From: Iamia sp. SCSIO 61187
Lineage (GTDB): Bacteria > Actinomycetota > Acidimicrobiia > Acidimicrobiales > Iamiaceae
NCBI RefSeq assembly: GCF_019443745.1
Contig: NZ_CP050948.1
Span: 3,910,001-3,974,000 of the forward strand
Direction of reading: 5' to 3'
DNA length: 64,000 bases
Positions 26,905 through 35,145 of this stretch are shown piece after piece; the stretch's first letter is position 1, and each line of letters begins with the position of its first letter. A program made the position numbers and the translations under genes. The notes beneath the pieces were generated by a model, which saw only the letters and a program-made list of their open reading frames with translations, ran no database searches and was not told the origin of the DNA.

Positions 26905-28233
26905 TCAGGCCGTCGCCCACCCGTCGCGGGTGCGGGGCATCCCGCTGGCGCCGTCGGCGTCGGCGACGACACCGAGGACCTGGTGGACGTTGAGTCCGCC
27001 GTCGTCGAAGCCGACCGCGGACGCTGCCATGTACAGCCGCCACACTCGGGCTCGCCGGGGGCCGACGAGGTCGACCGCTTCGTCCCAGTGCTCCTCGAGG
27101 TTGGCGACCCACTGGCGCAGCGTCAGGGCGTAGTGCTCGCGCAGCGACTCGACGTCGCGCACCTCGCACCCGGCAGCCTGCATCGCGTTGACCGTGTCGC
27201 CGACGTCGAGCAGCTCGCCGTCGGGGAACACGTAGCGGCCCATGAAGGTCCGGGACCCGATCTTCGAGCCACCCACCGAGGAGATGGCGTGGTTGAGCAG
27301 CCGACCGCTGGGGGCCAGCAGGGCCGAAAGCGTCGAGAAGTACTCGGCGATGCGGGGCTTGCCCACGTGCTCGGACATCCCGATCGAGGAGATGGCGTCG
27401 AAGCGCTCGCCGCGGAGGTCGCGGTAGTCCTGCAGCCGGATCTCGACCCGGTCGGCGAGGTCGGCCTCTTCGACCCTCCGCCGGGCCGCGTCGTGCTGTT
27501 CCCGGCTGATCGTCACGCCGACGACGTCGGCGCTGTAGTGGCGGGCGGCGTGGATCGCCATCGATCCCCATCCGCACCCGACGTCGAGGAGGCGCATGCC
27601 CGGCCGCTCGTGGAGGCCGAGCTTGCGGCACACCAGGTCATGCTTGGACGCCTGCGCATCGTTGAGCGACATCGCCGGATCGGCGAACCGCGCGCAGGAG
27701 TAGGTCATCGACGGCCCGAGCACGAGACGATAGAAGTCGTTGCCGACGTCGTAGTGGTGCCCGACGACCTCTGCGTCGCGGGCGGTGGAGTGGCGTCGGC
27801 CTCGGGGTCGTGCCTCTTCCGGGGGAGGCGCCGGGGGCCGGCCGACGGCGCCGAGGCGCCGGGCGGCGGCGGCCGTGCGAGGCAGTGCGCGCCACCCGGA
27901 CCGCAGGTTCGCGGCGGCGGGGCGCAGCGCCCTGATCGCCTCGTACAGGTCGCCGTCGACGTCGACGTCGCCGGCTACGAAGGCACGGGCGATGCCGAGC
28001 TCGCCGGGTGACCACAGCACCCGCCGCAGCGCGTCGGGCGAGCGGAGCCGGATGGTGCAGGACTCGTCGTCCGGGCCGACGCTCGTGCCGTCCCACAGCT
28101 CGAGCCGCACCGGCACCGCGCCGAGGAGCGTGGCGGCGAGCGGGACGGCGGCTTCGGCAGCGGGCCCATGGCCGACGACTGCACAGCGGCTCACGGCCCC
28201 GGACGGTGGCGATTCTGTCGTGATGTCCCGCAT
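26905..28233 (-). CDS. cfa: Cyclopropane-fatty-acyl-phospholipid synthase family methyltransferase
   Basis: SAM-dependent enzyme of 442 residues that adds a methylene group to unsaturated acyl chains in membrane lipids. The N-terminal domain (about 1-140) is followed by HHYDVGNDFYRLVLG and TYSCARF. The SAM site LLDVGCGWGSMAIHAA is near residue 215, and SSIGMSEHVG and the C-terminal Cfa motifs follow. ATG 28233 is close after the multicopper oxidase gene (21 bases), suggesting co-transcription. Length is normal for the family. Confidence 0.93.
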   Translation of the reverse strand: MRDITTESPPSGAVSRCAVVGHGPAAEAAVPLAATLLGAVPVRLELWDGTSVGPDDESCTIRLRSPDALRRVLWSPGELGIARAFVAGDVDVDGDLYEAIRALRPAAANLRSGWRALPRTAAAARRLGAVGRPPAPPPEEARPRGRRHSTARDAEVVGHHYDVGNDFYRLVLGPSMTYSCARFADPAMSLNDAQASKHDLVCRKLGLHERPGMRLLDVGCGWGSMAIHAARHYSADVVGVTISREQHDAARRRVEEADLADRVEIRLQDYRDLRGERFDAISSIGMSEHVGKPRIAEYFSTLSALLAPSGRLLNHAISSVGGSKIGSRTFMGRYVFPDGELLDVGDTVNAMQAAGCEVRDVESLREHYALTLRQWVANLEEHWDEAVDLVGPRRARVWRLYMAASAVGFDDGGLNVHQVLGVVADADGASGMPRTRDGWATA

Positions 28234-28254
28234 CGTTCCTTCCCTTGACCCGTG

Positions 28255-29781
28255 TCAGCGCACGTAGGACAGGACGGTCATCATCCCGGCCTCAGCGTGG
28301 TAGATGTTGTGGCAGTGCAGGGCCCACTGGCCCGGGTTGTCCGCCTCGAAGTCTGCGGTGACCGTTTCCATCGGCCGGACGATGGCGGTGTCCTTGCGGG
28401 CGCCGGGACCGTCCTGATGCTGCACCTGGAAGGTGTGGCCGTGCAGGTGCATCGGGTGGAACATCGGTGACCGGTTCTCGAAGCGCAGCCGAACGCGGTC
28501 GCCCTCGCGGAGCTGGTGGTCGGCGTTGCGCAGCTGGGATTCGTGGAACGGCCGGCCGTTGAGTGTCCACCGGTAGCTGTCCATGTCACCGGCGAGCCGG
28601 AAGTCGAGCGTGCGGTCGGGAGTTCTCGGCGGCAGCGTCACGCCCTCGGTGGCGCGCAGATCAGCGAGCGTCAAGAGCCGGCCCTCGAGCTCGGCCGGTC
28701 GTACGTCGGGAGTGGGCGCCGTGCCGGTGGCGGTGCGGATCACCGCGAGCCCGCCGCTGGTGCCTCCCTCGGGAAGGGCGACGACGGGGATGGCGCCGTC
28801 GACGGCCAGGGTGATGACGGCGTCGTAGCGCTCGCCCATCCCGAGCAGGACCGCGTCGCCGGTGACCGGTTCGATGGAGAAGCCGTCGCTGTGGGTGACG
28901 GTGAGGCGGTGTCCGCCGACGGCGAACCGGAAGGGGCGGTCGGAGCCGGCGTTGATGATGCGGAGCCGGATGCGCTCGCCCCGGCTGGCCTCGAAGGTGA
29001 ACGGGTCCTCGGGTGGGCGGCCGTTGATGACGTAGGTCGGGTAGTCGACGTCGCCGACGTCCATGCCGAGGCCCGACGGCCCCATGTCCATGCCGCCATC
29101 GCCCATGTCCATTCCTGTGTCATCGGAGCCCATGTCCATGCCGCCCATGCCTGAGTCGCGGAGCTCGGCGAGGACGGTGTCCGGATCGGCACCGGCGAGC
29201 CAGTCGTCGAGGACGAGGACGAGCTCGCGGTCGTAGTCGCCTGGCTCGTTGGGGTCCTCGACGATGAGCGGCGCGTAGAGGCCGCGGTCGAGCTGGGGTC
29301 CGACGTGGGGATGGAAGAAGTAGGTGCCGGGGTCGGGGGCGGTGAACTCGTAGTCGAACCGCTCGCCCGGTGCCACCGGCGGCTGGGTGACACCGGGGAC
29401 GCCGTCCATGTCGTTGCGTAGTGCGATCCCGTGCCAGTGCACCGTCGTCGGTTCGGGCAAGTCGTTGGTGAACGCGGCTCGCAGCACGCTGCCGGCGCGC
29501 ATGCGGATCTCACGGCCCGGGACCGTGTCCCCGTACGCCCAGGTCTGGCGCCCGGCCGCGGTGCTTGCAGTCAGTGGCGCCGCCGCGAAGGCCACGTCGG
29601 TGATCGCCGCGCCCTGCCGGCGGCGGCGCTGCTCGACGGCGGCGACCCGGGGCGAGCCGGCGGTGACGATCGACGGTGGGTCGTCCCGGGAGGCAAGCAG
29701 CAGCCCGCCCCCGGCGGCGGCGCCGGCGGTCCCGCCAGCGAGGACCAGGAACCGGCGGCGGGTGATGAAGGGACCTGACAT
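28255..29781 (-). CDS. Multicopper oxidase, Tat-exported, Met-rich
   Basis: Exported copper enzyme of 508 residues. A twin-arginine signal (TRRRFLVLAGG) precedes three cupredoxin domains. Copper ligands are in HWHG (about 115), FFHPHVG, HPMHLHGH and the type 1 motif HCHNIYHAEAGM near the C-terminus. A Met/Asp/Gly-rich insert near residues 210-240 repeats MGMDMG-like units, as in copper-tolerance oxidases. It probably oxidises Cu(I) or organics in the envelope. A fragment of a second copy lies at 45.9-46.0 kb. Confidence 0.94.
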   Translation of the reverse strand: MSGPFITRRRFLVLAGGTAGAAAGGGLLLASRDDPPSIVTAGSPRVAAVEQRRRRQGAAITDVAFAAAPLTASTAAGRQTWAYGDTVPGREIRMRAGSVLRAAFTNDLPEPTTVHWHGIALRNDMDGVPGVTQPPVAPGERFDYEFTAPDPGTYFFHPHVGPQLDRGLYAPLIVEDPNEPGDYDRELVLVLDDWLAGADPDTVLAELRDSGMGGMDMGSDDTGMDMGDGGMDMGPSGLGMDVGDVDYPTYVINGRPPEDPFTFEASRGERIRLRIINAGSDRPFRFAVGGHRLTVTHSDGFSIEPVTGDAVLLGMGERYDAVITLAVDGAIPVVALPEGGTSGGLAVIRTATGTAPTPDVRPAELEGRLLTLADLRATEGVTLPPRTPDRTLDFRLAGDMDSYRWTLNGRPFHESQLRNADHQLREGDRVRLRFENRSPMFHPMHLHGHTFQVQHQDGPGARKDTAIVRPMETVTADFEADNPGQWALHCHNIYHAEAGMMTVLSYVR

Positions 29782-29859
29782 CTGCGCTCCTCAGCAGTCG
29801 ACGTGGCGGCAACGCGACACTGCCAGGCCTCGAGTAGACCCGCTGGCGCCAGGCGCGGC

Positions 29860-29878
29860 ATCCGCAGCAACTGCGGAT
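29860..29878 (+). promoter_or_regulatory. Perfect inverted repeat in the divergent MCO/Usp-like intergenic region
   Basis: ATCCGCAG - CAA - CTGCGGAT, an 8-base perfect stem with a 3-base loop. It lies about 80 bases upstream of the multicopper oxidase start and 113 bases upstream of the rightward gene. It could be an operator or a hairpin in the leader of either gene. No T-tract follows, so a terminator is less likely. Confidence 0.45.
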
Positions 29879-29990
29879 CCCTCCTGCGGCCTTCCCCCTG
29901 CGCAGATCCGTGGGCGGCGGCGATGCGTGTCGCCAATCGCCGGGCGGAGGATCGAACCAGCATCCTCGGAAGCCGAAGGAGGGTCCAGCG

Positions 29991-30629
29991 GTGCACATGC
30001 CGCTTCCGCAGTGGGCGATCTGGAGCGAGGTGGCCATCCGGCTTGGCTGGGCCGCTGCCGCTGCGGTGATCTGGGCGGTCATGTCCCGGCGAGGGCACGA
30101 CGGTGGCCTGTGGGCCGTGATCGGGCTTGTCCTCGGCCCCTTCGCCGTCCCCGCGGCCGTCATCTGCGCCCGGCGCGCCGCGCGCCGACCACCCGTCGTC
30201 GTGGCCGACGGCCCCGGTGGGAGTGCGGGTTGCGCGCCGGCGGTGCTCGTCGTCGTCGACGCGGACGATCCGGGAAGCCGGGCGGCGCAGGCTGCGGCGG
30301 CCGACGCCGTCGGAGGGCCCGTCGAGCTGGCGGTCGTCGTCGGTCGCGACACCCTCGATCGCAGCGCCCGTGAGGGGTCGCTGCGCCGTGCCCGCCGCGC
30401 TCTTGCCGCTGTGGCCGCCGCGATTACGAGCCCGGCACCCGGCCAGGTGATCCTCGAGGGCCGGCCCGCCGCCGCCGTGGCACTCCACAGCCGGCTCCGC
30501 GGCATCGCCACAGTCGTCGTCACGTCGACCCCGTCCGGCGACCGGCTGAGGGGCGCGCTTGGCGACCGTCTCGAGGTGCGCACGGCGGCGCCGATCCTCG
30601 AACGGTCGGCACCGGTGCCCACGCCGTAG
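29991..30629 (+). CDS. Membrane-anchored protein with a degenerate Usp-like domain
   Basis: A 212-residue protein. GTG 29991 lies seven bases after GAAGGAGGG; ATG 29997 is an alternative start. Two N-terminal helices (LGWAAAAAVIWAVMS and AVIGLVLGPFAVPAAVI) are followed by a cytoplasmic alpha/beta domain (PAVLVVVDADDPGS, VELAVVVGRDTL, GIATVVVTSTPSGDRL). Its strand pattern resembles a universal stress protein without the ATP-binding loop. Assignment is tentative and function is unknown. Confidence 0.6.
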   Translation: MHMPLPQWAIWSEVAIRLGWAAAAAVIWAVMSRRGHDGGLWAVIGLVLGPFAVPAAVICARRAARRPPVVVADGPGGSAGCAPAVLVVVDADDPGSRAAQAAAADAVGGPVELAVVVGRDTLDRSAREGSLRRARRALAAVAAAITSPAPGQVILEGRPAAAVALHSRLRGIATVVVTSTPSGDRLRGALGDRLEVRTAAPILERSAPVPTP

Positions 30630-30654
30630 CTCACCGGTGACCAACGCCGGCGGG

Positions 30655-32079
30655 TCACCCGTCGGCGACGGTGACGACGACCTCGTGGTAGCCGGTCACA
30701 CCCGACGGGAACGGCGGTCTGGGTTCGCCGTCCTGGACCTGGCCGTCGCCGCGAACCGCGCGAGTTCGGATGCGGTGCGTTCCAGGCGCCAATACGGGCC
30801 GGTACCGCCACCTTCGCCACGCCAGGGGGCCGAGCGAGTCGGCCAGCTCGGCGGTGACCCACGGGCTGCCGTCGACGGACAGCTCCACGGCGGCGACACC
30901 GTCGGGTGGCGCCCACGCCACACCTGACACGATCATCGTGGCGCCCACCTGGCGGGCGCCGTCGATCCGGGAGTGGGTGCGCGCCGTCACGGCACCGGGT
31001 GGCCACCCCCGTCGCTCCCAGTCGCCGGGAACGTGGCGGTCGGTGAAGTCGAGGCCCGTCAGCCACTTCACGCCCGCGAACTGCCCGTAGAGGCCGGGCA
31101 CGAGGAAGCGGGCCGGGAACCCGTGGGCGGTGGTCAACGGCTGCCCGTTCATCCCGACCGCGATGTACGCGTCCAACCCCGAGGCCTCGAGCTCGGCCAC
31201 CGGCAGCGAGATGGTGAACCCGTCGACGGACCTCGTGACAACGTGGGTCGCCGTCGGCTTCGCCCCGACGAGATCGCGCAGCGACGCGAGCGGCACGCCC
31301 TGCCAGCGGGCGTTGGCCGCCCGCTCCCAGCCGACGCGGTTGTGGATGCACACCAGCGCGGCGTCGACGTCGACCGTTCCGAGAGCGAGGAGCGTCGCCA
31401 AGTCCAGCTGCTTGGGGTGGGCCACCTCACCGGTGATCACCAGCCGCCAGGTGTCCCGACGCACGGCGGGGGCACCGAAGTTGACGTCGGTGACATGGAA
31501 CTGGTCCAAGGGCGTGACCAGCGGCGTGGGGTGATCCCAGGTCTCGGCACCGTCAGTCGGCGGGACAGCAGCCAGCGGTGGCGGGCCCGTCGATGAGGCG
31601 GCGGCCTCGGCCCGCCGGCGTCGTCGGTGCGCGGCGACGGCGGCCGCCGCGGCGGCCGCGGTGGTGGCGGACGCAGCGATGGGCCGGCGCCGTGCCACCC
31701 CGGTGGCCGCGGCGGCGACGACGGTCTGCGTCACGGCGACCAGGACCGTGGCCCCCGGTCGGCGAGGCGGTCGCCGCAGCGCGACCGCGGTGACGGCGAC
31801 AGTCAATGCGGCTCTTCGGAGCCGGGTCCCGGGCGATCGGCGGGAGCCGGCGGCCCCCGCGCCGAGGGACGCCAGCGACGCTGCGCTCGTCAGCCGGAGC
31901 GCGGTCTTGTCCCGCCGGTGGAGGCGGAACACGGCCGCCTCCACGGCGGCGAGCGGGAGCCGGTCCGCCACCAGCCGGGAGACCGCGTCGGTCGGGCCCA
32001 CGCTCCTGGTCACCGCAGCGATCAGCTCGCCTGCCGCGACACCGGCGACGCCACCCACGAGGCGGGCGGGGTCGCTCAT
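30655..32079 (-). CDS. Sulfite-oxidase-family molybdopterin oxidoreductase
   Basis: Membrane-linked molybdoenzyme of 474 residues. The N-terminal 160 residues are helical and hydrophobic (several predicted TM segments). The oxidoreductase molybdopterin domain (about 180-350) has the molybdenum-ligand Cys in ALVCIHNRVGWE, with GVPLASL and HGFPARFLVPGLYGQ. The C-terminal Mo-co dimerisation domain (GVAWAPPDGVAAVELSVDG) completes the family architecture. ATG 32079 immediately follows the TAG of the small membrane gene upstream. Confidence 0.9.
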   Translation of the reverse strand: MSDPARLVGGVAGVAAGELIAAVTRSVGPTDAVSRLVADRLPLAAVEAAVFRLHRRDKTALRLTSAASLASLGAGAAGSRRSPGTRLRRAALTVAVTAVALRRPPRRPGATVLVAVTQTVVAAAATGVARRRPIAASATTAAAAAAAVAAHRRRRRAEAAASSTGPPPLAAVPPTDGAETWDHPTPLVTPLDQFHVTDVNFGAPAVRRDTWRLVITGEVAHPKQLDLATLLALGTVDVDAALVCIHNRVGWERAANARWQGVPLASLRDLVGAKPTATHVVTRSVDGFTISLPVAELEASGLDAYIAVGMNGQPLTTAHGFPARFLVPGLYGQFAGVKWLTGLDFTDRHVPGDWERRGWPPGAVTARTHSRIDGARQVGATMIVSGVAWAPPDGVAAVELSVDGSPWVTAELADSLGPLAWRRWRYRPVLAPGTHRIRTRAVRGDGQVQDGEPRPPFPSGVTGYHEVVVTVADG

Positions 32080-32409
32080 CTATCGGTCGTGCGTCGACCG
32101 CGGTCGCGGCAGCAGCGTGGCCGAAATCGTGCGGCCGAACACAAGCCAGACGAGCAGACCCATGATGGCCTCGAGCTCGAGGGCGGTCACGGCGGTCATC
32201 GCGCCGACGGCTCGCATGGCGAGCGCCACGAGCAGGGCCGCGGCGATGGCGACGGCGCCGAACCTGATCAGACGGCGGCGGGAGACGGGCTCGGCTGGCT
32301 GCACCGGAGCGCACGAGGGGCGACGGAGGCCGGGCGCGGTCTCGGTCGCCCATTTTGCCGATATGCGGCCACGGTCGTTCGTCCCGGGCCTGGCCGCGGC
32401 GGGGCTCAT
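32080..32409 (-). CDS. Small membrane protein upstream of the molybdoenzyme
   Basis: About 109 residues from ATG 32409. A charged N-terminal half is followed by two hydrophobic helices (FGAVAIAAALLVALAMRAVGA and ALELEAIMGLLVWLVFG). The stop is directly joined to the start of the molybdoenzyme gene, suggesting a membrane partner. The start is uncertain because the frame is open far upstream, and no family was recognised. Confidence 0.5.
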   Translation of the reverse strand: MSPAAARPGTNDRGRISAKWATETAPGLRRPSCAPVQPAEPVSRRRLIRFGAVAIAAALLVALAMRAVGAMTAVTALELEAIMGLLVWLVFGRTISATLLPRPRSTHDR

Positions 32410-32555
32410 CGCAACAGCGGCCGGTGGTTGCGGCGAGACAGGCGGCGTGCGTCCGGGGCGTTGAGCCGCCACAGCTCGATCGAGACAAGCGCCACGACGA
32501 GCCCGAGCAGCAGCTGCATCACGAACGCAGAGTAGTGGAAGAAGTACATCTCCAT
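32406..32555 (-). CDS. 49-residue single-pass membrane protein
   Basis: ATG 32555 follows a good ribosome site (GAAAGGAG). The protein starts MEMYFFHYSAFVMQLLLGL, has one hydrophobic helix (about 10-28) and a basic tail. It overlaps the start of the next membrane gene by four bases, so the two are probably translated together. Function is unknown. Confidence 0.55.
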   Translation of the reverse strand: MEMYFFHYSAFVMQLLLGLVVALVSIELWRLNAPDARRLSRRNHRPLLR

Positions 32556-32801
32556 GTCGATTCTCCTTTCTCGTTCGGTGCCGTGATCCTCCGTCACGGC
32601 TCCGTCTGAGCCATCCGCGCCAGCTCCCGACATCGCCTGCGGGAAGCCTGTAGCCGCAAACGGCGTCGCCCGGCCCACCGGCCGTGAGGCTTGCGGGCCG
32701 GCCGCACGCGCAACCCGTGGCCACCCCTGATGGCGGAACCGATCCGAGCGCAGATGATCGAGTCAACAACCGCGAAGCAAAGAAAAAAGGAGGAGACCAT
32801 C

Positions 32802-33065
32802 ATGGGCTGGCTCGCATCGAACTGGATCTTCATCCTGCTCGTGGTCGGCATGGTGTGGATGCACCTCGGCCACGGCGGTCACGGCGGCCACGGCGGTCAC
32901 GGTGGCCACGGCAATCAGCGCCAGCCGGGCCGGCCCGAGGACCGCGACGAGCACCGCAGCGGCCACGGCAGCCACGGCGGGCACGGGACGCCGGCGAACC
33001 CGGCTCCGACGCCGGGCGATGACCGCATCGGGCCCACGAGCACCGGGCCAGGGCGGGCCGTATGA
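32802..33065 (+). CDS. Single-helix, histidine/glycine-rich membrane protein (DUF2933-like)
   Basis: An 87-residue protein with a strong AAAAGGAGGAG site before ATG 32802. One helix (WIFILLVVGMVWMHLG) is followed by five GHG/GHGGH repeats and a polar tail with another GHGSHGGHG. The His clusters could bind Cu, Ni or Zn. The layout matches DUF2933-type small membrane proteins found beside copper genes. It overlaps the next gene by four bases (ATGA). Confidence 0.72.
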   Translation: MGWLASNWIFILLVVGMVWMHLGHGGHGGHGGHGGHGNQRQPGRPEDRDEHRSGHGSHGGHGTPANPAPTPGDDRIGPTSTGPGRAV

Positions 33066-33469
33066 TGGACGGCCGGCGCGAAGGTCTCATCCTGCTCGAC
33101 ATCCCGCCCGGCATGGACGAGCACTTCGACGTGTCGTTCCTCGAGCGGACCGGGCACCCCGTCGAGGTGTGCCGTGGGCCGCAGGATCGACCGTGCCCCT
33201 TGCTTGGGGGGCTGGGCTGCCCGAAGTTCGAGTCGGCCCACGGCATCGTGTTCGAGCTCGACCTCGACCTCGACCGGGTCGAGCATCGGGAGATCCTCGA
33301 GCAGTACCAGGCGCTGACCGACGGCAACCGCCCCATCCGGGTCGTCGTCCCTGCCGGCCAGGCTGAGCGCTACCGCGACGTTCTGGCCGGCGTCGAGATC
33401 TGGGCCCACGAGCCGACCGTCGCTGAGCTCGACGGCTTCGCCGCCAGGGTCGAGGCGACCGACCGGTAA
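33062..33469 (+). CDS. Hypothetical protein with Cys motif
   Basis: A soluble, acidic 135-residue protein from ATG 33062, overlapping the His-rich membrane gene. It contains VCRGPQDRPCPLLGGLGC, three cysteines in 18 residues that could bind a metal, within a mixed alpha/beta sequence (IRVVVPAGQAERY). I do not recognise the family. The context suggests a cytosolic partner of the His-rich membrane protein. Confidence 0.65.
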   Translation: MMDGRREGLILLDIPPGMDEHFDVSFLERTGHPVEVCRGPQDRPCPLLGGLGCPKFESAHGIVFELDLDLDRVEHREILEQYQALTDGNRPIRVVVPAGQAERYRDVLAGVEIWAHEPTVAELDGFAARVEATDR

Positions 33470-33538
33470 GGCCGGAGACGGAGATGTCGACCGGTGGGAC
33501 CGCTTCGGCGATCCCCACCGAAACAGTGGAGGCTCGCC

Positions 33539-34270
33539 GTGGGCGACGTGACGACCAGGGTGTACCGCGACGGCGTTCTCGACGCCGAGGGCTTCCCTCT
33601 CGCCGACGTCTCGGACTACCTCGAAGAGCCCGACATCGTGGTGTGGTGGACTTCTGCACGCCCACCAGGAAGCAGCTCGCCGAGCTCGACGCCGAGCTCG
33701 GCCTGCACGAGCTCGCCGTCGAAGACGCCCTCGGCCCGCATCAGCGACCGAAGCTCGACCACTACGCCAGGCACCTGTTCCTGTCGTGCCACGCCGTCCA
33801 CCTCGACGCCGCACGCGGCTGCTTCGTCGAGACCGAGATCGACGCGTTCCTCAACCAGCGCTGGCTGATCACCGTCCGCGAAGGACGCCGGGTTCCCGAT
33901 CGAGCCTGTGCTCCAGCGCTGGGACCGCTCGCCCGACCTCGCTACCCACGGGATGAGCTTCTTGCTCTACGGCCTGCTCGACGTCGTCGTCGACGGCTAC
34001 TTCGACACCATCCAAGCCTTCGACGACTACTACGACGAGGTCAGCGACAGCATCTTCTCCGAGCGCCCCCTCAACCCCGACGAGCAGCGGCGCTGGTTCG
34101 ACATGCGCCGCGCCAAGGTCCGCTTCCACCGCCTCGCCGTCCCCCTGCGCGAAGCGGTCAGCAGCCTCATGCGGCGAGAGCACGGCGCCGTGTCCGAGGA
34201 GCTGTACATCGTGATCGTTGCGATGGCCGTGTTGGTGCGCCCAGGAGCGAGCGGACCCGCCGCCGCCTGA
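33539..34270 (+). pseudogene. corA: CorA-type divalent cation transporter, frameshifted and lacking its membrane domain
   Basis: GTG 33539 starts VTTRVYRDGVLDAEGFPLAD. After a shift near 33650 the frame reads LAELDAELGLHELAVEDAL, PKLDHYARHLFLSCHAVHLD and NQRWLITVRE. A second shift near 33890 leads to FLLYGLLDVVVDGYFDTIQ and RREHGAVSEELYIV. These are the CorA cytoplasmic domain and stalk helix. The protein ends before the two C-terminal helices and GMN motif, so it could not form a channel. Confidence 0.8.
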
Positions 34271-34322
34271 ACCCGTAGTTCGCCGCACTCGATCAGCCGT
34301 CCACCCGGATGCCCCGAGCACC

Positions 34323-34341
34323 CCGATCGTGGCGCGATCGG
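34323..34341 (+). promoter_or_regulatory. Inverted repeat upstream of ICMT-like gene 2
   Basis: CCGATC - 7 bases - GATCGG, a perfect 6-base inverted repeat that ends 46 bases before the GTG start of the methyltransferase. It may be a regulator site. No matching sequence was seen upstream of copy 1. Confidence 0.3.
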
Positions 34342-34387
34342 TGCATCAGATCGCCCAACACCGGGCGCAAGACGACGGAGGTGCACC

Positions 34388-35053
34388 GTGGGCTCGTACG
34401 GCTACGGACTCTGGTTCCTGGTCATCATCAACTCGGCGGTGTTCATCATCTTCGCGGCGAGCTTCTTCCACCCCCGCTCGAGCCGCGACTGGAAGGCCAT
34501 GGGGGCCTTCTCGTCGTTCATCGTCGCCCTCATGGTTGAGATGTACGGGTTCCCGCTCACCATCTACCTCCTGTCCGGGTGGCTGGGCAGCCGCTTCAAG
34601 AGCCTGACCCTCACCCATGACGGCGGTCACCTCTGGAGCGAGCTCATCGGTTGGGAGGGAGACCCTCACCTCAGCCCGTTCCACCTCGCCAGCTACGTGT
34701 TCATCGGCCTCGGGTTCTGGATCATCGCCGCCGCCTGGCCCGTCCTGCTCCGCGCCGCCAAGGCCGGGACCGTGGCGACGAGGGGGCCCTACCTGCGAGT
34801 GCGCCACCCCCAGTACGCCGGCTTCCTCTCCATCACCTTCGGCTTCCTCCTCCAGTGGCCGACGATCCCCACGCTCCTGATGTTCCCGGTGCTGGTGTGG
34901 ATCTACCGGCGACTCTCGATCCAAGAGGAGAAGACGGCGGCCACAGAGTTCGGCGAGGCGTGGCATGCCTACGCTGCGGCGACTCCCCGGTTCCTCCCCC
35001 GCCTGAGGGGATGGGCCACAGATCGAGCCCCCCGCACCCGCCCACGGTGGTGA
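34388..35053 (+). CDS. ICMT/PEMT-like integral membrane methyltransferase, copy 2
   Basis: A 221-residue membrane protein from GTG 34388 (GGAGGTG nearby). It shares most of its sequence with copy 1 at 11.9 kb, including SRDWKAMGAF, GGHLWSELIGWEGDPHLSP, the methyltransferase motif GPYLRVRHPQYAGF and WHAYAAATPRFLP. It directly precedes a DevS/DevR-like pair, while copy 1 lies some 5 kb from the other pair. Its substrate is unknown. Confidence 0.87.
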   Translation: MGSYGYGLWFLVIINSAVFIIFAASFFHPRSSRDWKAMGAFSSFIVALMVEMYGFPLTIYLLSGWLGSRFKSLTLTHDGGHLWSELIGWEGDPHLSPFHLASYVFIGLGFWIIAAAWPVLLRAAKAGTVATRGPYLRVRHPQYAGFLSITFGFLLQWPTIPTLLMFPVLVWIYRRLSIQEEKTAATEFGEAWHAYAAATPRFLPRLRGWATDRAPRTRPRW

Positions 35054-35081
35054 CGCCCAGACCCCTGCTCCCGGCCATGCC

Positions 35082-35100
35082 ACCCACCGCCCCGGTGGGT
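35082..35100 (+). terminator. GC-rich hairpin between ICMT-like gene 2 and kinase gene 2
   Basis: ACCCACC - GCCCC - GGTGGGT forms a perfect 7-base stem with a 5-base loop, 28 bases after the methyltransferase stop. No T-tract follows. It could be a weak terminator or a leader hairpin for the kinase gene that starts at 35146. Confidence 0.4.
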
Positions 35101-35145
35101 ACGATCTCCTACACGATGTCGTTGATAGAGACGTGGGCGTAGGCC

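Noticed and set aside
26743-28011. Plus-strand frame of 422 codons opposite cfa
   Set aside because: Antisense shadow of an intact cyclopropane synthase gene.
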